From Bathynomus jamesi (lineage: Eukaryota; Arthropoda; Malacostraca; Isopoda; Cirolanidae), in assembly GCA_023014485.1 (NCBI GenBank), contig JAJOZX010009446.1, forward strand, positions 90,001-154,000: a stretch of DNA of 64,000 nucleotides. The letters are read 5' to 3'. The notes below the pieces were generated by a model that made no database searches, was not told where the DNA came from, and saw only the letters and a program-made list of their open reading frames with translations. Numbering within the stretch: position 1 is the first letter of the stretch; every line of letters begins with the position of its first letter. Of this stretch, positions 35,101-46,155 are shown piece after piece. Made by a program: the position numbers and the translations under genes.

Positions 35101-36002
35101 CTTAATTACTAAAGAGGTGACTTGTTCTGTCTTTGTATTCTATTCTCTGTTGCATATTAACATTAGACCAATCGACGCTATTATTCTTACATATTGAGTT
35201 CTTGTTAAGTCGTGCTGTGCATAAATTGGTAAATTTAATTAATATTTCTAATGGTCTATGATCAGAAAGAAGGAAATCATGCAGAATATGAACTCTAACA
35301 ATTCGATCCTTTAGAGTTTAGATTATTACTAGTGAGACAATGATCAATCCACCTGGTGGTAACACTTATATCACTAACATATGTAAAATTACCACTGGTT
35401 ACCCCTAATACATCTACATCACTTATACTTAAATTGGCCCACTCGCATATATTACCCAATTCTACAAAGAATTCCGAGTTCACATGCGCGTTAAAGTCCC
35501 CCATATTATACAGTGAGAATATTTGGAGTTATCTGATAATGATTTAATTTTGTACAGTAAATCAATGTATTCAACAAGATTACCGCCGTTGTTGTATGGT
35601 AAATAGCAGTTTTCAATTAATATGCAATCATTGTTCACTTGTAATTCAATGCCTAACAACCTTACATTATCGCTTGTTAAATATTTTATGTTTTGACAAA
35701 TTTTTCCTTATTAAGAAAGCAACACCACCAAAAGGCCTACCGTACATTAATTCATCTGACAAGTCTACTGCTGATGACGCATGGTACATAAAGTCATCAT
35801 TGATGGTAGAGAGGAATTTTAGCTCTTGCTTAGGTAGCCAGTGCTTCTGCAGGAGTATCAAATCTGCACTGTCACAGATTTTATGAACATCTACAGTTGA
35901 ATTCCTCACTGACCTTACATTATAGGAGACTATTTTCAACAAGTTATCCGCCCTGACTGATAGAAAATTTATTATTAGTGAGATTATTATTACACAGTAC
36001 AA
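32126..36002 (-). pseudogene. LINE-B ORF2: endonuclease and reverse transcriptase
   Basis: The endonuclease begins LKIVSYNVRSVRNS (~35940) with LILLQKHWLPKQE and GRPFGGVAFLIRKNL. MGDFNAHVNSEFFVELGN (35504) and VTTRWIDHCLTSN with LVSDHIRL complete it. The reverse transcriptase has FKRSHSTDLC, CFLDISKAYDRVNHNI, GVKQGSLLSPMLFNVYIDGL and YADDMVLISP, the catalytic YADD (~32550). The tail has FKYLGQTITSCLSNDSDI and SLCAEANMTIRNF, typical of L2-like LINEs. Frameshifts and a ~1.3-kb internal tandem duplication inactivate it. Confidence 0.85.
32919..35510. repeat. Direct ~1.3-kb tandem duplication inside LINE-B ORF2
   Basis: 32921 and 34237 start the same sequence (offset 1,316), and 34021 and 35288 also match (offset 1,267, so ~50 bp of net indels). 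The junction near 34218 joins endonuclease sequence to reverse transcriptase sequence at GTTAAGTACATA, which exists in both parents as TTAA. Confidence 0.8.
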
Positions 36003-36396
36003 CTTTCAGGCATTACCGTTAGGGCGCCTATTATTATTATTATTATTATTTTGCCTGTTATCAAATCTGGAAAAGTGAATGAACTCCTTAACAATAATAC
36101 CGTCTGGCCATTGACTCATATTATACGGGTTGAAATGAGAATTTACACCTTTAATTATTACTTTAAATTAGTTATAATACGGCGATTTTGTGTTTAGTTT
36201 ATTAACTAACAATATACTGTGTTCATCAGTGACTTCTTACATCATGTGTCGAATATCGCTTGCCTCGTTCGAGAGCTGAATTCGCGACACAAAGAGGGTG
36301 AGATTCCACATCGGTGGCCTCGCCGCGAAGACCGGTTGAGGGAACCTCCGGGAAGGGCGCCTGTTAACAGTGACCCACCCGTCCTCCTCCGTGTCC

Positions 36397-36490
36397 GGTA
36401 ATTTTGCCGTATGAAATTTCGCCGCAACAAACCTCGCCGCAAGAAACCTCGCCGCAAAGAAACTTCGCCGCAAAGAAAATTCGCCGTGAA
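36397..36490. repeat. Left MULE terminus with tandem CGCCGCAAGAAACCT-like units
   Basis: Five partial copies of a ~16-bp unit after the terminal block. Inverse of 38225-38319. Confidence 0.85.
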
Positions 36491-36624
36491 AAAATTATTA
36501 TTGGAAAGAAAGACCAACCAACAATAAAACAATGAAACAAACCAACCAACAACCCCACCAACATAACCAACATTAACCGATACATTAGGTTTTAACCTAT
36601 AATTGTTGTTTCGAGTCCTTTAAA

Positions 36625-38031
36625 GTGCCTTTTACAGTGAGAAGTATCCATGGTGGTGAGAAATTAGTTGACGACATGAATTATATTTACCAATTGGAAA
36701 GAAAACATAGAGCAAAAACTTATTGGAAGTGTGAAATAAGTAAATGTGGAGCGAGAGTGCACACTATTTTGGAAAGTGATGAGACGTTATCGATTTGTAA
36801 ACATATTGGTGAGCATATACATACCTCCAATGCAGCCAAACCCCAAGTTTATCATTCGTTGGCGACCATGAAAGCTGCCACTTTGACTTCGCAACTACCA
36901 ACAAGATCACTTATTGCTGATGCAACATCAGGTTTAGACGACGCAAACCTGGCTTTGATGCCATCAATACCGACCTTATCCCGAAACATTCGGAATTGGC
37001 GACAGAATAACGACAAAGTACCTCCTATCCCTAAAGAAAGAAGTGGATACGTGATTCCTTTAGAATATCAATTTCTTGAAAGAGGAGAAAAGTTCTTACA
37101 GTAGGACAGTGGAGAACATGATGTGGATAGGATTTTAGTGTTTTGAACAGAAAGTGGTTTCGATGATTTGGTGAATTATAAGCATTGGGCATGTGATGGC
37201 ACTTTCAAATGTTGTCGAGATATATATTACCATCTCTATACGTTACATGTAGTAATGAGGAATGTTAGCATTCCTCGCCTATTTATTTTACTCCCTGGAA
37301 AAACTCAAGAAAATTACAGTAGACTTTTCCACATTTTAAAGGAACTACGTCCGGAGATCAAGCCCGAATCTTTGATGGTTGATTTTGAAAAAGCATGCAT
37401 TAACAGCTTCTCGAATGTATTTCCAAACGCTACAATAACATGTTGCTTGTTTCATTTAGCCCAAAATATTTACAGAAAAGTCGTCAACATCGGATTTCAA
37501 CAGCAATATCATACAAATAATGAATTCAACCTCAAAGTTAAATGCTTCGCAGCCCTTGCATTTCTTCTTATTCCGGACGTTGTGGAAGGATTTGTTGAAC
37601 TCACAGATGATGATGATTTGCCCAAAGAATTTGTTTCCTATTTCAAAACTCATTACATTGGAGGGGAGCGAGGTCGAGGACTTCAGCGACGCCGACTGGT
37701 ACCCACATTTCCAATTGAACTTTGGAACGTCAATGAAAGGACTACCGATGAATTACCTCGAACAAATAATAGTGTAGAGGAGTTTCATAATGCTCTACAA
37801 ATTGCGGTCACAAATGTACATCCCAATATTTGGAAATTAATAGGAATTTTTAAAAAAGAAGCAAGCTTAGCAAACAAGAAGAAACTACAAATTGAACTAG
37901 GGGATCCATCCCCCATGAAAAAGAAATACAAAGATGTCAACTCCAGACTCCAGCGAATAGTAATGAATTATAATCCGGAAAACAAACTTCAGTTTTTGCG
38001 GTCTATTTCATTAAACTTGCATACATTTTAA
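36625..38031 (+). pseudogene. MULE transposase with FLYWCH zinc finger, two stops
   Basis: 469 codons in a single frame. The N-terminal FLYWCH finger (residues ~15-65) has YIYQLERKHRAKTYWKC, a second Cys in SKCGARVH and H-x-H at GEHIHTS. The catalytic domain has CDGTFKCC (first Asp), MVDFEKACINSF (second Asp), CCLFHLAQN (C-x2-H) and TNNSVEEFHNAL (Glu), the Mutator DDE order. The only defects are TAG at 37102-37104 and TGA at 37144-37146, both in frame, so this copy died recently. Native function: cut-and-paste transposition with 8-11-bp duplications. Confidence 0.9.
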
Positions 38032-38224
38032 TATGATTAAACGTTTTTAACTGTTATGTATAAACTTTTTAGTATAAACTAAACTTTTTTAACTGTTTTG
38101 TTCTTTCATGTAAATAAACTAAACAAAACTTTCTTAACGGTAAGTTTTATATATAGACTTTTTAGTACTGTTGTTTCAAATAAATACATTTCTTATTTAT
38201 TCGTGCGTTTTTTCCTATTTTCTT

Positions 38225-38319
38225 GCTTGCGGCGAGGTTTCTTTGCGGCGAGGTTTCTTTGCGGCGAAATTTCTTCCGGCGAAATTTCTTCCGGCGAAAT
38301 TTCATACGGCAAAATTACC
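38225..38319. repeat. Right MULE terminus with tandem TTTGCGGCGARGTTTC-like units
   Basis: Inverse of 36397-36490. The inner units carry GAGG and the outer units GAAA, so the units evolve in subsets. Confidence 0.85.
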
Positions 38320-39099
38320 CAGAACCGTCCTCCTCCCTCGATCTCCCTGAGGCAGGGTTCGCCTGCCTGGAGGATGGGTGGCACGACCTTGGGGGGATAG
38401 GAGGCCCCTCCCCTACTCTGTGGCTTGGTGGGGGTCTGTTAGCGGGGTTTATAACCTCACGACCGCGCGTGCCCATCCTTCTTCGGTCTTTTCCTGACCG
38501 GGAGGGGGTGTTGACCGCTTCACCTGCATGCTGCGTTTCCACCCCACCTTCAGGGGAGGATTTGGGGGCGGGGATTTCGTTTCTCTCGCTGCCCGACGCG
38601 CTTCTTGGAGATCTGACTTGCTGAACTATGATACTTCCGAGTAACTGGGCTTTGGGAGGAACGTCTCTTGCAACGCATCTAACTCTGACCGGAATTGTTC
38701 TAACGAAATCGCATTTTTCTGATTTGACACCACGTGTTGGTGTTTCATTTCAACTATCGACATTTGTACCTCATTGTACTCTTTGAGGAGCACCGAGACG
38801 TCTACGTCACCCATAGAAATTACCTTTATTCTATGGAAATTAGTAACGTAGAAGGTAATATTGTTTTCATTATCCCGGAGGGTCGACACTTTATTTAAAT
38901 GTCTTTTAGGGTATTCTCGTTTCTAGAAGTACCTCTACGAGTTGGGAGGGTACCACTGAACAGGGTGTTTAACTGTACCCTTGCATGTTCTATTTCTTCC
39001 GAATCATAAAATTCATGACAGACGGATACGAGAAGGTCTGACCTAATATGATCTACTTTGTCAAATATATCATAAAACATAACAAAGGATTTTCTACAA

Positions 39100-39560
39100 G
39101 ATTTTCAGCAGACGACCCCATTGTATCTGTAACAGCTTGCGGGGGAACGTAGCTGGTCGGGGGTGGTTAGGGGTGGATATGTGGGGAACGCCGATAGGGA
39201 TCCCATTTCTCGTCCCTTTAAATCATGCTCGGGGCACCACCGGTTCGATACTCAGGTATCTTTTCACATTAATTATTAACTATTACTATGACACAAAAGG
39301 TATACACGCGGAGTCACTGTACAATTATACCGTAATGAAACATACATCTCCCGCAGTCACCGTCTAAAAACTTTTACTATTAAACGGAAGATTCGCAGTG
39401 TATATGATGGGGGTGGGCCGGAGGAGAAGAAGGGGAAGAGGATGCTAGAAGGAGTGCCCATTCCTTGTCCCTTTAAATCACGTAAGCGCGTAAGTTTGTA
39501 AATATATCTAAAGTAATAAAAACTCTTTATCTATTTGCTTCATCTTTCATTTAAGATTTC
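39100..39560 (-). repeat. Two related GC-rich segments upstream of LINE-B ORF1
   Basis: 39160-39240 and 39405-39490 share a G-rich stretch (GGGGTGG...), CCCATTYCTYGTCCCTTTAAATCA and similar spacing (~250 bp). This looks like tandem 5' UTR monomers of a LINE promoter. Confidence 0.45.
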
Positions 39561-39785
39561 AGAACCTTTACCTGGCGGCCTTTTGAAAATATTTTGAACA
39601 GTTTATGTAGTTGAAATTCACTCGTTCATTCATTTCATTCTTTCATTCGTTCGTAATTTTAAAGGGTTAGCTCGTTCAGAAAAAACACATTTAAAAGCAA
39701 ATATTACATCAAAATAAATTCACACACAAGATTTATTAATTAATCCATATTTAAAACACATTTTAAAACGAACATGAAAATAAAG

Positions 39786-40930
39786 TCACACCTTAAACAT
39801 CGCATCAAGTGTTGCCTGCACTCGCGTTGTTTCCCTGTCCTTCCTTAGCTGTTCCTCCACAGCTCTTAGATTAAGGCGACCTTCAGATATTTCAATTCCT
39901 TCCAAAGCTGAAAATCGTTGAAGGACTAAGTGCATCAACGACTTCCTTCGTAGAAGGTGGGTTCTCTCCTTTATCGTCTCTTCTTCTTAGTCCATTTTTG
40001 TGATTTTTGCATCGTTTTCCATTCTTACTTCTTTTTTCAACTCTTCGTCACTGAGTTCTCCTTGGGTCTGCACCTCTTTTTCCACGTCAAGAAGTTGTTT
40101 AAAAGGCTCCGAGCTTAAGTGCTCAGGAATTGTAACATCGTCTAACGGATCAACAGTGACATCAGTCGCATCATTTCGGTCGTCATCTACATCCCGCAAT
40201 TGGAAGCCTCCCTTTCTGAAACAATTTGCGATGGTCTCTGTTCGCGCCAGTTTCCATACTTCAGCAATGACGGTGACTGCTGTTAGAAGATTATTTTTCT
40301 TTCTTAGTTTCTTTCTTTCAGACAAGGATTGTGATTCGATTCTTAGGCAGCTTTTCTCTTTTCACCTTTGAATCACGTTCAACGTAACCACAGAGTCCAG
40401 AAGTTTGAAGAAAAGTGCCGTTTCATCAGCACTGAAAACTCCTCTTGCTTATAAGATTCAAGAATTGCTGGCAGTTTTTCACTAAGCCATTGTTCTGACC
40501 GTAACATCTGCAGATTTTTCTCTCCGTGTTCAAGTTTGTAAACAATGTTGTGTCTTGCTTTTCATCGTGTGAACCACCCGTCGTTTGGCTGAAAACCTTC
40601 GATTTTCATAGTTTGGGCAAGGTCCGCAGCCTTTCGACAAAGCAAAACCCCACTTGGAAGAACACTTTGTCTCCGATTTTACCTGAACCATAGAAAAAGA
40701 ACTTCAAGCTCTGAAAATTTGCCTGAACGATTTCGCTTCTCATTGGGGTTTCCTTGTCCACTCTGAAACCGAATCTCAAGATCACTTCTTTGCCTCCAAA
40801 TTAAATTGACCATCTCACTGCTCACTCCAAACTGCTCAGAAATCTGCTGCCCTGTATTTCCTGGCTGCTTGTACGCGGCAATTGCGTCCACCTTTTGTGA
40901 CAGTGTTAAACACTTTCGCTTTCTTTCCAT
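39786..40930 (-). pseudogene. Tigger/pogo (CENP-B-like) transposase with catalytic core deleted
   Basis: Starts at ATG 40930 with MERKRKCLTLSQKVDAIAAY and QQISEQFGVSSEMVNLIW, the CENP-B helix-turn-helix. A second DNA-binding part follows (GVLLCRKAADLAQTMKIEGF, FQPNDGWFTR), then VFSADETALFFKLL, which contains the first catalytic Asp. The next part of the DDE domain is missing; coding sequence resumes with VTVIAEVWKLARTETIANCF and a C-terminal tail ending FKV at TGA 39786-39788. Stops and frameshifts are present. No inverted ends were found next to it. Confidence 0.8.
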
Positions 40931-41384
40931 GGTCACGGAGAAAATTTGTGCATGTGGAGGGAGGTCTTTACAACACAGTGCACCAATCTGAAATGACCAC
41001 ATGGTTTATCACAACCATGTGGCAAAGATCTCAAGCTCCCAACTGCTTAGATATACAGGTCTCGAGGTCATAGCTTTCACAGTTGCTAAGTACTATGAAT
41101 GAAATATAAATGTATTGATACGGTAATTTTAATTTGCAGGTTGGACACTATGTTCGCTGTCATTTGGAATATAATAAAGCATTTGCATTTTGGAAAAGGA
41201 CCCTTTATTCTCTGTGTACATAAAATCTGGAGAAATACCATATACATATTATTACATTTACAGTAGGCACACGTAATATTTATAGTATCGACACTTTATG
41301 AAAAGGTATACAAAAATCATTTCAAAGTCACACACATATTATAGTGGTATTGCGCATGCGTAGGTCACATTAATTAAAAAATAT

Positions 41385-41431
41385 ATGATAATGAAAGTAA
41401 TATACTTTCTGTATATTACTTTCATTATCAT
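41385..41431. repeat. Perfect 20-bp palindrome arms with 7-bp loop
   Basis: ATGATAATGAAAGTAATATA (41385-41404) and its exact inverse (41412-41431). Confidence 0.85.
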
Positions 41432-41576
41432 ACAGATATTATATTATGCAGATATTAAGTTCATCAGTGAGGGCCAACAGTGGGTTGTTGGCCCGTGTGC
41501 AAGACAGATTTTGGGGACCCCCTTCTCGACACAAATCTAGTTTGATTATATACCAGTACCAGTTCGATTATATATA

Positions 41577-42196
41577 CAGTGGAACCTCGCTTAACGAGCA
41601 TAATTCGTTCCCGAATTGTGCTCGTTATGCAAAATGCTCGTTAAGCAAGGCAATTTTTTCCATAGGAATCAATGTAAAATATGATAATGCGTTCCATGCT
41701 TAAAAAATACTTAAAATAATATTTATAATGATATTTAAAGGCGTTTTTTAAATTATTATTGCATGAAATGAAAAGATTATTAATAAAAATTAACTCAAAG
41801 AGAATGTAAATAATTAGTAACGGTGAAATTTATAAATAACTTACGAAGAGAGAAGGTGCTCCTGACGCACGCAAAGGAAATGAAGAGACAGGGGAGGAGG
41901 AGAGGGTTATTGAGGGGAAGGAGGAGAATCGTCTTCGTTCAATGCAATAACATTCTCGACGAGCTCACAGTCACTAGCTTTAAATTTTTTAGAGGCACTT
42001 TCACTTTCTTTTGGATCCTTTTTCACGAGGAAACTGTCTAGAGACATTTGTTTTTGTCTACGCTTTAAATTTTGACGAAATATTTTGCTCGTTAAGCAAA
42101 GTGTCGCTCGTTATGCAAGGTAATTTTCCCCCATTCTTTTGGCTCGTTATACGAATTTCTCGTTATACGAGGCACTCGTTAAGCGAGGTTCCACTG
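41577..42196 (-). mobile_element. Tigger-like deletion derivative (620 bp)
   Basis: Inverted ends CAGTGGAACCTCGCTTAACG, flanked by TA on both sides, with subterminal GCTCGTTA repeats. A minus-strand remnant (42051-41910) begins MSLDSFLVKKDPKESES and ends DDSPPSPQ, like the C-terminus of Tigger transposases. The catalytic part is absent, so it would need an enzyme in trans. Confidence 0.85.
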
Positions 42197-42386
42197 TACT
42201 TACTAACCGGGACTAAAAATTGATTCAAACCGAGGTCTATAGATAATGAAGGCACGGAACAGCATTTAGTAAGCAAACACGCATCATACAAACGAAACAC
42301 ACATCGAAATAGCTAACAATAAGACAGAGGTAACTATTTTCAAATGTGTATATACAGTAAATACTAAATACATCTCTTCCTAATTT

Positions 42387-42887
42387 GGGATCAATCCCAG
42401 AATAGGCACCTGAAATCATTTTTAGGTGCTTAATCTGGGATTGAGGCAAAACACAGGTGCTTAATCTGGGATTGAGGAGAAAAAAATATAAACAGTTTTT
42501 AGAGATATAATTTCATTGTTTTTATCAATATTTGAAAAAATCAACTCTAACCTAACCTAACCTAACCTATCGTGAATTATTAGAAACATATCTATACCAA
42601 TTTATGTGGCAAGATAGATTTGCTTCAGATAGATTCAGAAACATTCGGGCTCATATTGCAGGAATTTATAATATCTAAAATTTTTCTTTATTCATTAAAC
42701 CACTTTAAACCTTTTATAACTTTGCCTTTATTACATTTGTAATAAACTTTGTATAAACAATAAATTTTGTAATCATCAGGTTTTTTTTATTTAATTCCTT
42801 GCAAGGTGCCTATTCTGGGATTGAGGTTGAACGTAGGTGCTTCATCTGGGATTGAGGTACATCAGGTGCCTATTCTGGGATTGACCC
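42387..42887. mobile_element. MITE with repeated CTGGGATTGAGG motifs
   Basis: The ends GGGATCAATCCCAGAATAGG and the inverse CCTATTCTGGGATTGACCC frame ~500 bp. AGGTGCYTMWTCTGGGATTGAGG occurs at least twice near each end. Flanks CCTAATTT and TTAATTTG share TAATTT. A short (CCTAA)n tract lies inside at 42546-42572. Confidence 0.7.
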
Positions 42888-43076
42888 TTAATTTGTAATT
42901 AAATACAAAATTACAGCTAAAAATAATGTAATTAAAGTCTAAATACATTATTTGAAAATACATTTAAAATTTAAATATATCATGATAGATAATGTTAACT
43001 CGCATGACACGTTTACAATACAAGCTTACAACTTCAATTAATATATAAAAAAAATTCAGTTACAACTATGATACAA

Positions 43077-43260
43077 CTAAAATTTAAAACTTTTTCTTCC
43101 TTTTTTAAGAAGAGAAAACTCCTCAATAATTTTTGGAATGTCCACTTTTCGTGCTTGTTTATTCTTTATTACTAGAACAGCTAATCCTGAAAGTCTGTTT
43201 TGCATCATAGTATTTCTAAGGGATGTCTTTCTCAAATCAAGATAGATGATATCTAAGAGG
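43077..43260 (-). pseudogene. hAT-like transposase C-terminus (dimerisation region)
   Basis: MQNRLSGLAVLVIKNKQARK, then VDIPKIIEEFSLLKKGRKSF and a TAG at 43077-43079. Resembles the 'RLn.LAll.I....id...ii..Fa..k.RR' end of hAT transposases with DUF4371-like cores. Short, and the rest is not seen. Confidence 0.5.
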
Positions 43261-43564
43261 TTCGCATCAGCTACTTGTATTTCTTTCTTAGCTCTTCTGA
43301 CCTGTTAAGCTTTCCAGGTTAGAGGAGCTAATAAAACAAAAATAATAGAGAAATACAAGCGGCTGATGCGGACTCCAAAGGATAGGACTAATAAATTATT
43401 TTTTTCAGTAATTTTCCCAAGAATAGCAGGATCCGACAACTTTTTTCAAGCAGAGCTACCTCATAAATAATATTCATAAGTAATTTTGCCGACAGGAAAA
43501 TGTTCAATTCGTCGATTTGTGGAGTCATTTTTCGAATAAAAAGGATTAATTTTTGCGTGATGGT

Positions 43565-43905
43565 CTTCACCTGAATGGCGTGGAAGCAGCTCGTCTTGGT
43601 AAACTATTGCATGGCTCTACGATAGCTTTTCAGTTAAAAAATGGCGCAACTCCTATGAAAGCGACCAGCCTAACATAAATTTTCCTTACGATTACCTCCA
43701 CGAAGAACTCCGAGATTCCACTGCTGTACTCAAGCTTTTATAATTATATTTTATGCTCGTATTAATGCTCGAAGTTTAAGATTTAAATTTTATGAACAAT
43801 TAAGTATTGTCCTTGACGAAAAATTTGAGGTTGTAGCAATTACTGAATCCTGGTTAAATACACAGAGTAGAGATTTTCTCGAGAATATCATACGCCACTC
43901 GGTTC
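43565..43905 (+). pseudogene. LINE fragment: end of esterase-type ORF1 and start of endonuclease ('LINE-D')
   Basis: HLNGVEAARLGKLLHG resembles the catalytic D-x-x-H block near the end of SGNH-esterase ORF1 proteins of CR1-type LINEs. About 130 bp later, ARSLRFKFYEQLSIVLDEKF, VVAITESWLN and SRDFLENI match the start of an endonuclease ORF2. Truncated on both sides. Confidence 0.55.
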
Positions 43906-44363
43906 TTAAAGTAAATAATATAATTTAATGTAGTGATGGGTTTACCTGTATATTTCTAATCTTTAATTTTATGTAAACTCTTGTACACTTTACTGCGCTT
44001 ACTGAAGCTGAAAGTTTTATTTTTCGTTTGCTTGTTCATGGATGGCGACACATTTAAGCTTAAAAATACAATTCCATATTAAATGTTTTATCATATTATG
44101 CATGGAGCTTTCATGCTGTCCAAGAAAACAAATGTAAGCCTGGTCATTACTGAGGTGGTTGAGAACAGAGAGTATCTGGGGGCACAGCTACTCCTTTTTG
44201 TGGCTCTGTTATTTCTTCCAAACACTTTTCTTTCTTTTCTAAAATACTCTCTAAAAACAACCTATAAATAAAAATAAAAATATTTACACTCTCAATAAGG
44301 AATTATATTAAACAAATATATATACGTAACTAAAAGATATTTTCTATACGTCAAAACACTCAC

Positions 44364-44583
44364 CCAGTGTGAACTGGAATGACAACATGCACGAGAGGAG
44401 CTTCAAACCCATGAATGAGCTTGCGCAGGTGAAGGAATACGCTCCCATGTTTTTCCACTCGACCCAGTCTCCAACGTTCATCTCGGGCACAAATGTGTTG
44501 GAAATTATTTTGTCCGTACTGGCACACGTTTGTCCCCAAACTGTGCTACAGAATAAGGGTGCATCCCCACAATTGCTTGCAGC
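44364..44583 (-). CDS. ODC homologue exon g (WGQTC, GDWVEWKNMGAY)
   Basis: The catalytic Cys is in STVWGQTCAS. MNVGDWVEWKNMGAYS follows. After ASSF the homologous ending (GFEAPLVHVVIP) is in another frame, implying a one-base loss near 44410. Donor CTGG/GTGAGT. Confidence 0.8.
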
Positions 44584-45001
44584 CTTTTGGAAAGATAAGA
44601 AAATTGATGAAAAACTATTTAAAAAATTACTGCATTTGTACACTTGTTTTTGTTTCTTTTATTTTATTATTAAATTTTGACCAACATTCTCTTTGACCTT
44701 CGTTTCGGAATACATTTTTTTTTAACTAAATTAATCACCTATTTACCAATAGAAATAGAAATGCATACAAACGATAAAATAAATCATTATCATTATTAAC
44801 CCCTTATTTTGAGGAAAAATATTTTTGAGAAATGACATCCAACTATCTTTTCTGACAAAAACTCCTTCAGCTCTGATCCACGTGACATACTCATGACTAT
44901 TGACTGTAGTAGACTAATTTACCATGCCTTTTGTCTACAGTACTACCCTCTACCTGGAACATTCAGGTACTGGCATAGAGAAGGTTGTCCAAATATTTTC
45001 A

Positions 45002-45040
<39 letters not shown>

Positions 45041-45277
45041 GTATATTAAGGAATGATCATCATGAAAAGATGGCATCATTATGATTGAGCTTTTCTAGTA
45101 GCCATGCTGATTTTTTTTTTTTTTTTTTACAAATAAGTGTAAGAAAACACCAGGTAATTCGCTTATTTTGGACTGTGGGTAGCCGAAGGTAGCAACGCAA
45201 CTCGGGCGATTGACCCAAAAATGAATATCTGCCTTAAATGCTAATTTGTTCTATCTTAATTGTAAATTTAATCTCAC

Positions 45278-45472
45278 ACTGAGAGGTTTTGGTACAAGTT
45301 CCTCGTGAAAAATACAAGTGAATAAGAAAGATCCATATATTCCGTCATTAACGTAGTACATGAAAGATGGCGCTTTACTCGCTTCCTTGGCATCCACTCG
45401 GCGCTTTGAGACAATGTTTGTAGCAAGAGTGAACGCAGTTTGAACTACATAGCGACCAGGCTCAGCAATTAT
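45278..45472 (-). CDS. ODC homologue exon f ([17 protein letters not shown])
   Basis: 195 bp, phase 0, 65 codons. Contains AEPGRY (PLP binding) and [11 protein letters not shown] (substrate Asp). Separated from exon e by an 11.1-kb intron packed with repeats. Confidence 0.85.
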
Positions 45473-45892
45473 CTACAAGGAACAAAAAAACAAGTTAAGG
45501 ATATAAAAGAGACGACAATAGTTTGTTTTTATCTTCAATTACAATACCAGTGGGTTGCATCAAATAACATATCAAGAAGCAGAAAATCTCACGGTTCCAA
45601 ATCATTTCTTCGGCGTATGGGCCTTTAAATGCAATATCTCACCTGAACACTGCTGCATCTCCGAAAACCGTCTTCAACGACCTACTACTATTACTAATAA
45701 TAATAATAATAAAAATTAGATTCTTATCCAAACTAAATCGTTTTATACATATATATATATATATATATATCCAAGCCGAGTCGTTTTGACAAAATATCTA
45801 GTCCAGAACCGCGAGTTCCAATTACCTAACTAATTACCCAAGGTTTTGAGTAAATTTTATAAGGAATTAAACTTAATAAACGGCAAATAATG

Positions 45893-46155
45893 CACCAAGG
45901 TGGTGTGGTGGTTAGTGTTGCTGACAACGAATCCATCGACGGCAGGCGGCGCACAGCAAAACGCAGCTCTTCATCCTTCCACAAATAAAAAAATTGGTTG
46001 GAAGATAAATGGGTACCCTGGGTAACCTAGTGGTTAAGACACTGGGATGCTAGAGGAGCGTGGTTCGGATTCTACGTTAAGCTGTAGGTCTAAGGTGGAG
46101 TCACAAGCTTGACTTTCCTCAGAATGAATGATTTGGGCGGAAGCAAACACCAAAG
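45893..46155 (+). mobile_element. tRNA-derived SINE, copy 2, with two tRNA-like heads
   Basis: The first head starts CACCAAGGTGGTGTGGTGGTTAG. A second head has TAACCTAGTGGTTAAGA (A box) and GGTTCGGATTC (B box). The body AAGGTGGAGTCACAAGCTTGAC and GAATGAATGATTTGGGCGGAAGC is shared with 28572-28830. Confidence 0.8.

Larger units (their letters stand above)
36391..38323 (+). mobile_element. 1.9-kb MULE inserted in LINE-B ORF1
   Basis: Inner inverted ends GGTAATTTTGCCGTATGAAATTTCGCCG (36397 onward, inverse ending 38319) are followed inward by tandem ~16-bp units of the type GCGGCGAGGTTTCTTT (four or five per end). CCGTCCTCCTCC flanks both sides (36379-36390 and 38325-38336), a 12-bp target duplication. 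It reads GAGGAGGACGG in LINE-B ORF1, codes E-E-D-G on both sides, and MULE removal restores that frame. Confidence 0.85.
36237..39080 (-). pseudogene. LINE-B ORF1, interrupted by MULE
   Basis: 39080-38895 has VDHIRSDLLVSVCHEFYDSE and a Leu-rich part ending in ENTLKDI. 38889-38626 has ITFYVTNFHRIKVISMGDVD, a segment common to arthropod LINE ORF1 proteins that precede an endonuclease ORF. A Pro/Ser/Arg-rich linker (38610-38324) reaches SREEDG, where the MULE begins. After the MULE the frame resumes with EEDGWVTVNRRPSRRF and stops near 36237. A frameshift lies near 38620. ORF1 proteins of this type bind RNA. Confidence 0.7.
32096..39560 (-). mobile_element. LINE-B (L2-like), disrupted by MULE and internal duplication
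   Basis: Minus-strand LINE with ORF1 (39080-36237, split by the MULE) and ORF2 (36002-32126). Upstream, 39100-39560 has two related GC-rich 5' UTR segments (see separate entry). Distinct in sequence from LINE-A. Confidence 0.8.

Noticed and set aside
32096..36002. Two separate LINE-B insertions
   Set aside because: The middle segment is a direct tandem duplication with a single junction and one shared 5' and 3' end.
36242..36585. Overlapping minus-strand ORFs with repeated LCGEVS/ARF segments
   Set aside because: Translations of the MULE terminal tandem repeats joined to LINE-B ORF1; not separate genes.
42546..42572. (CCTAA)n as a telomere end
   Set aside because: Only about five units, inside a MITE and surrounded by interspersed repeats; similar short tracts occur at 47427-47480.
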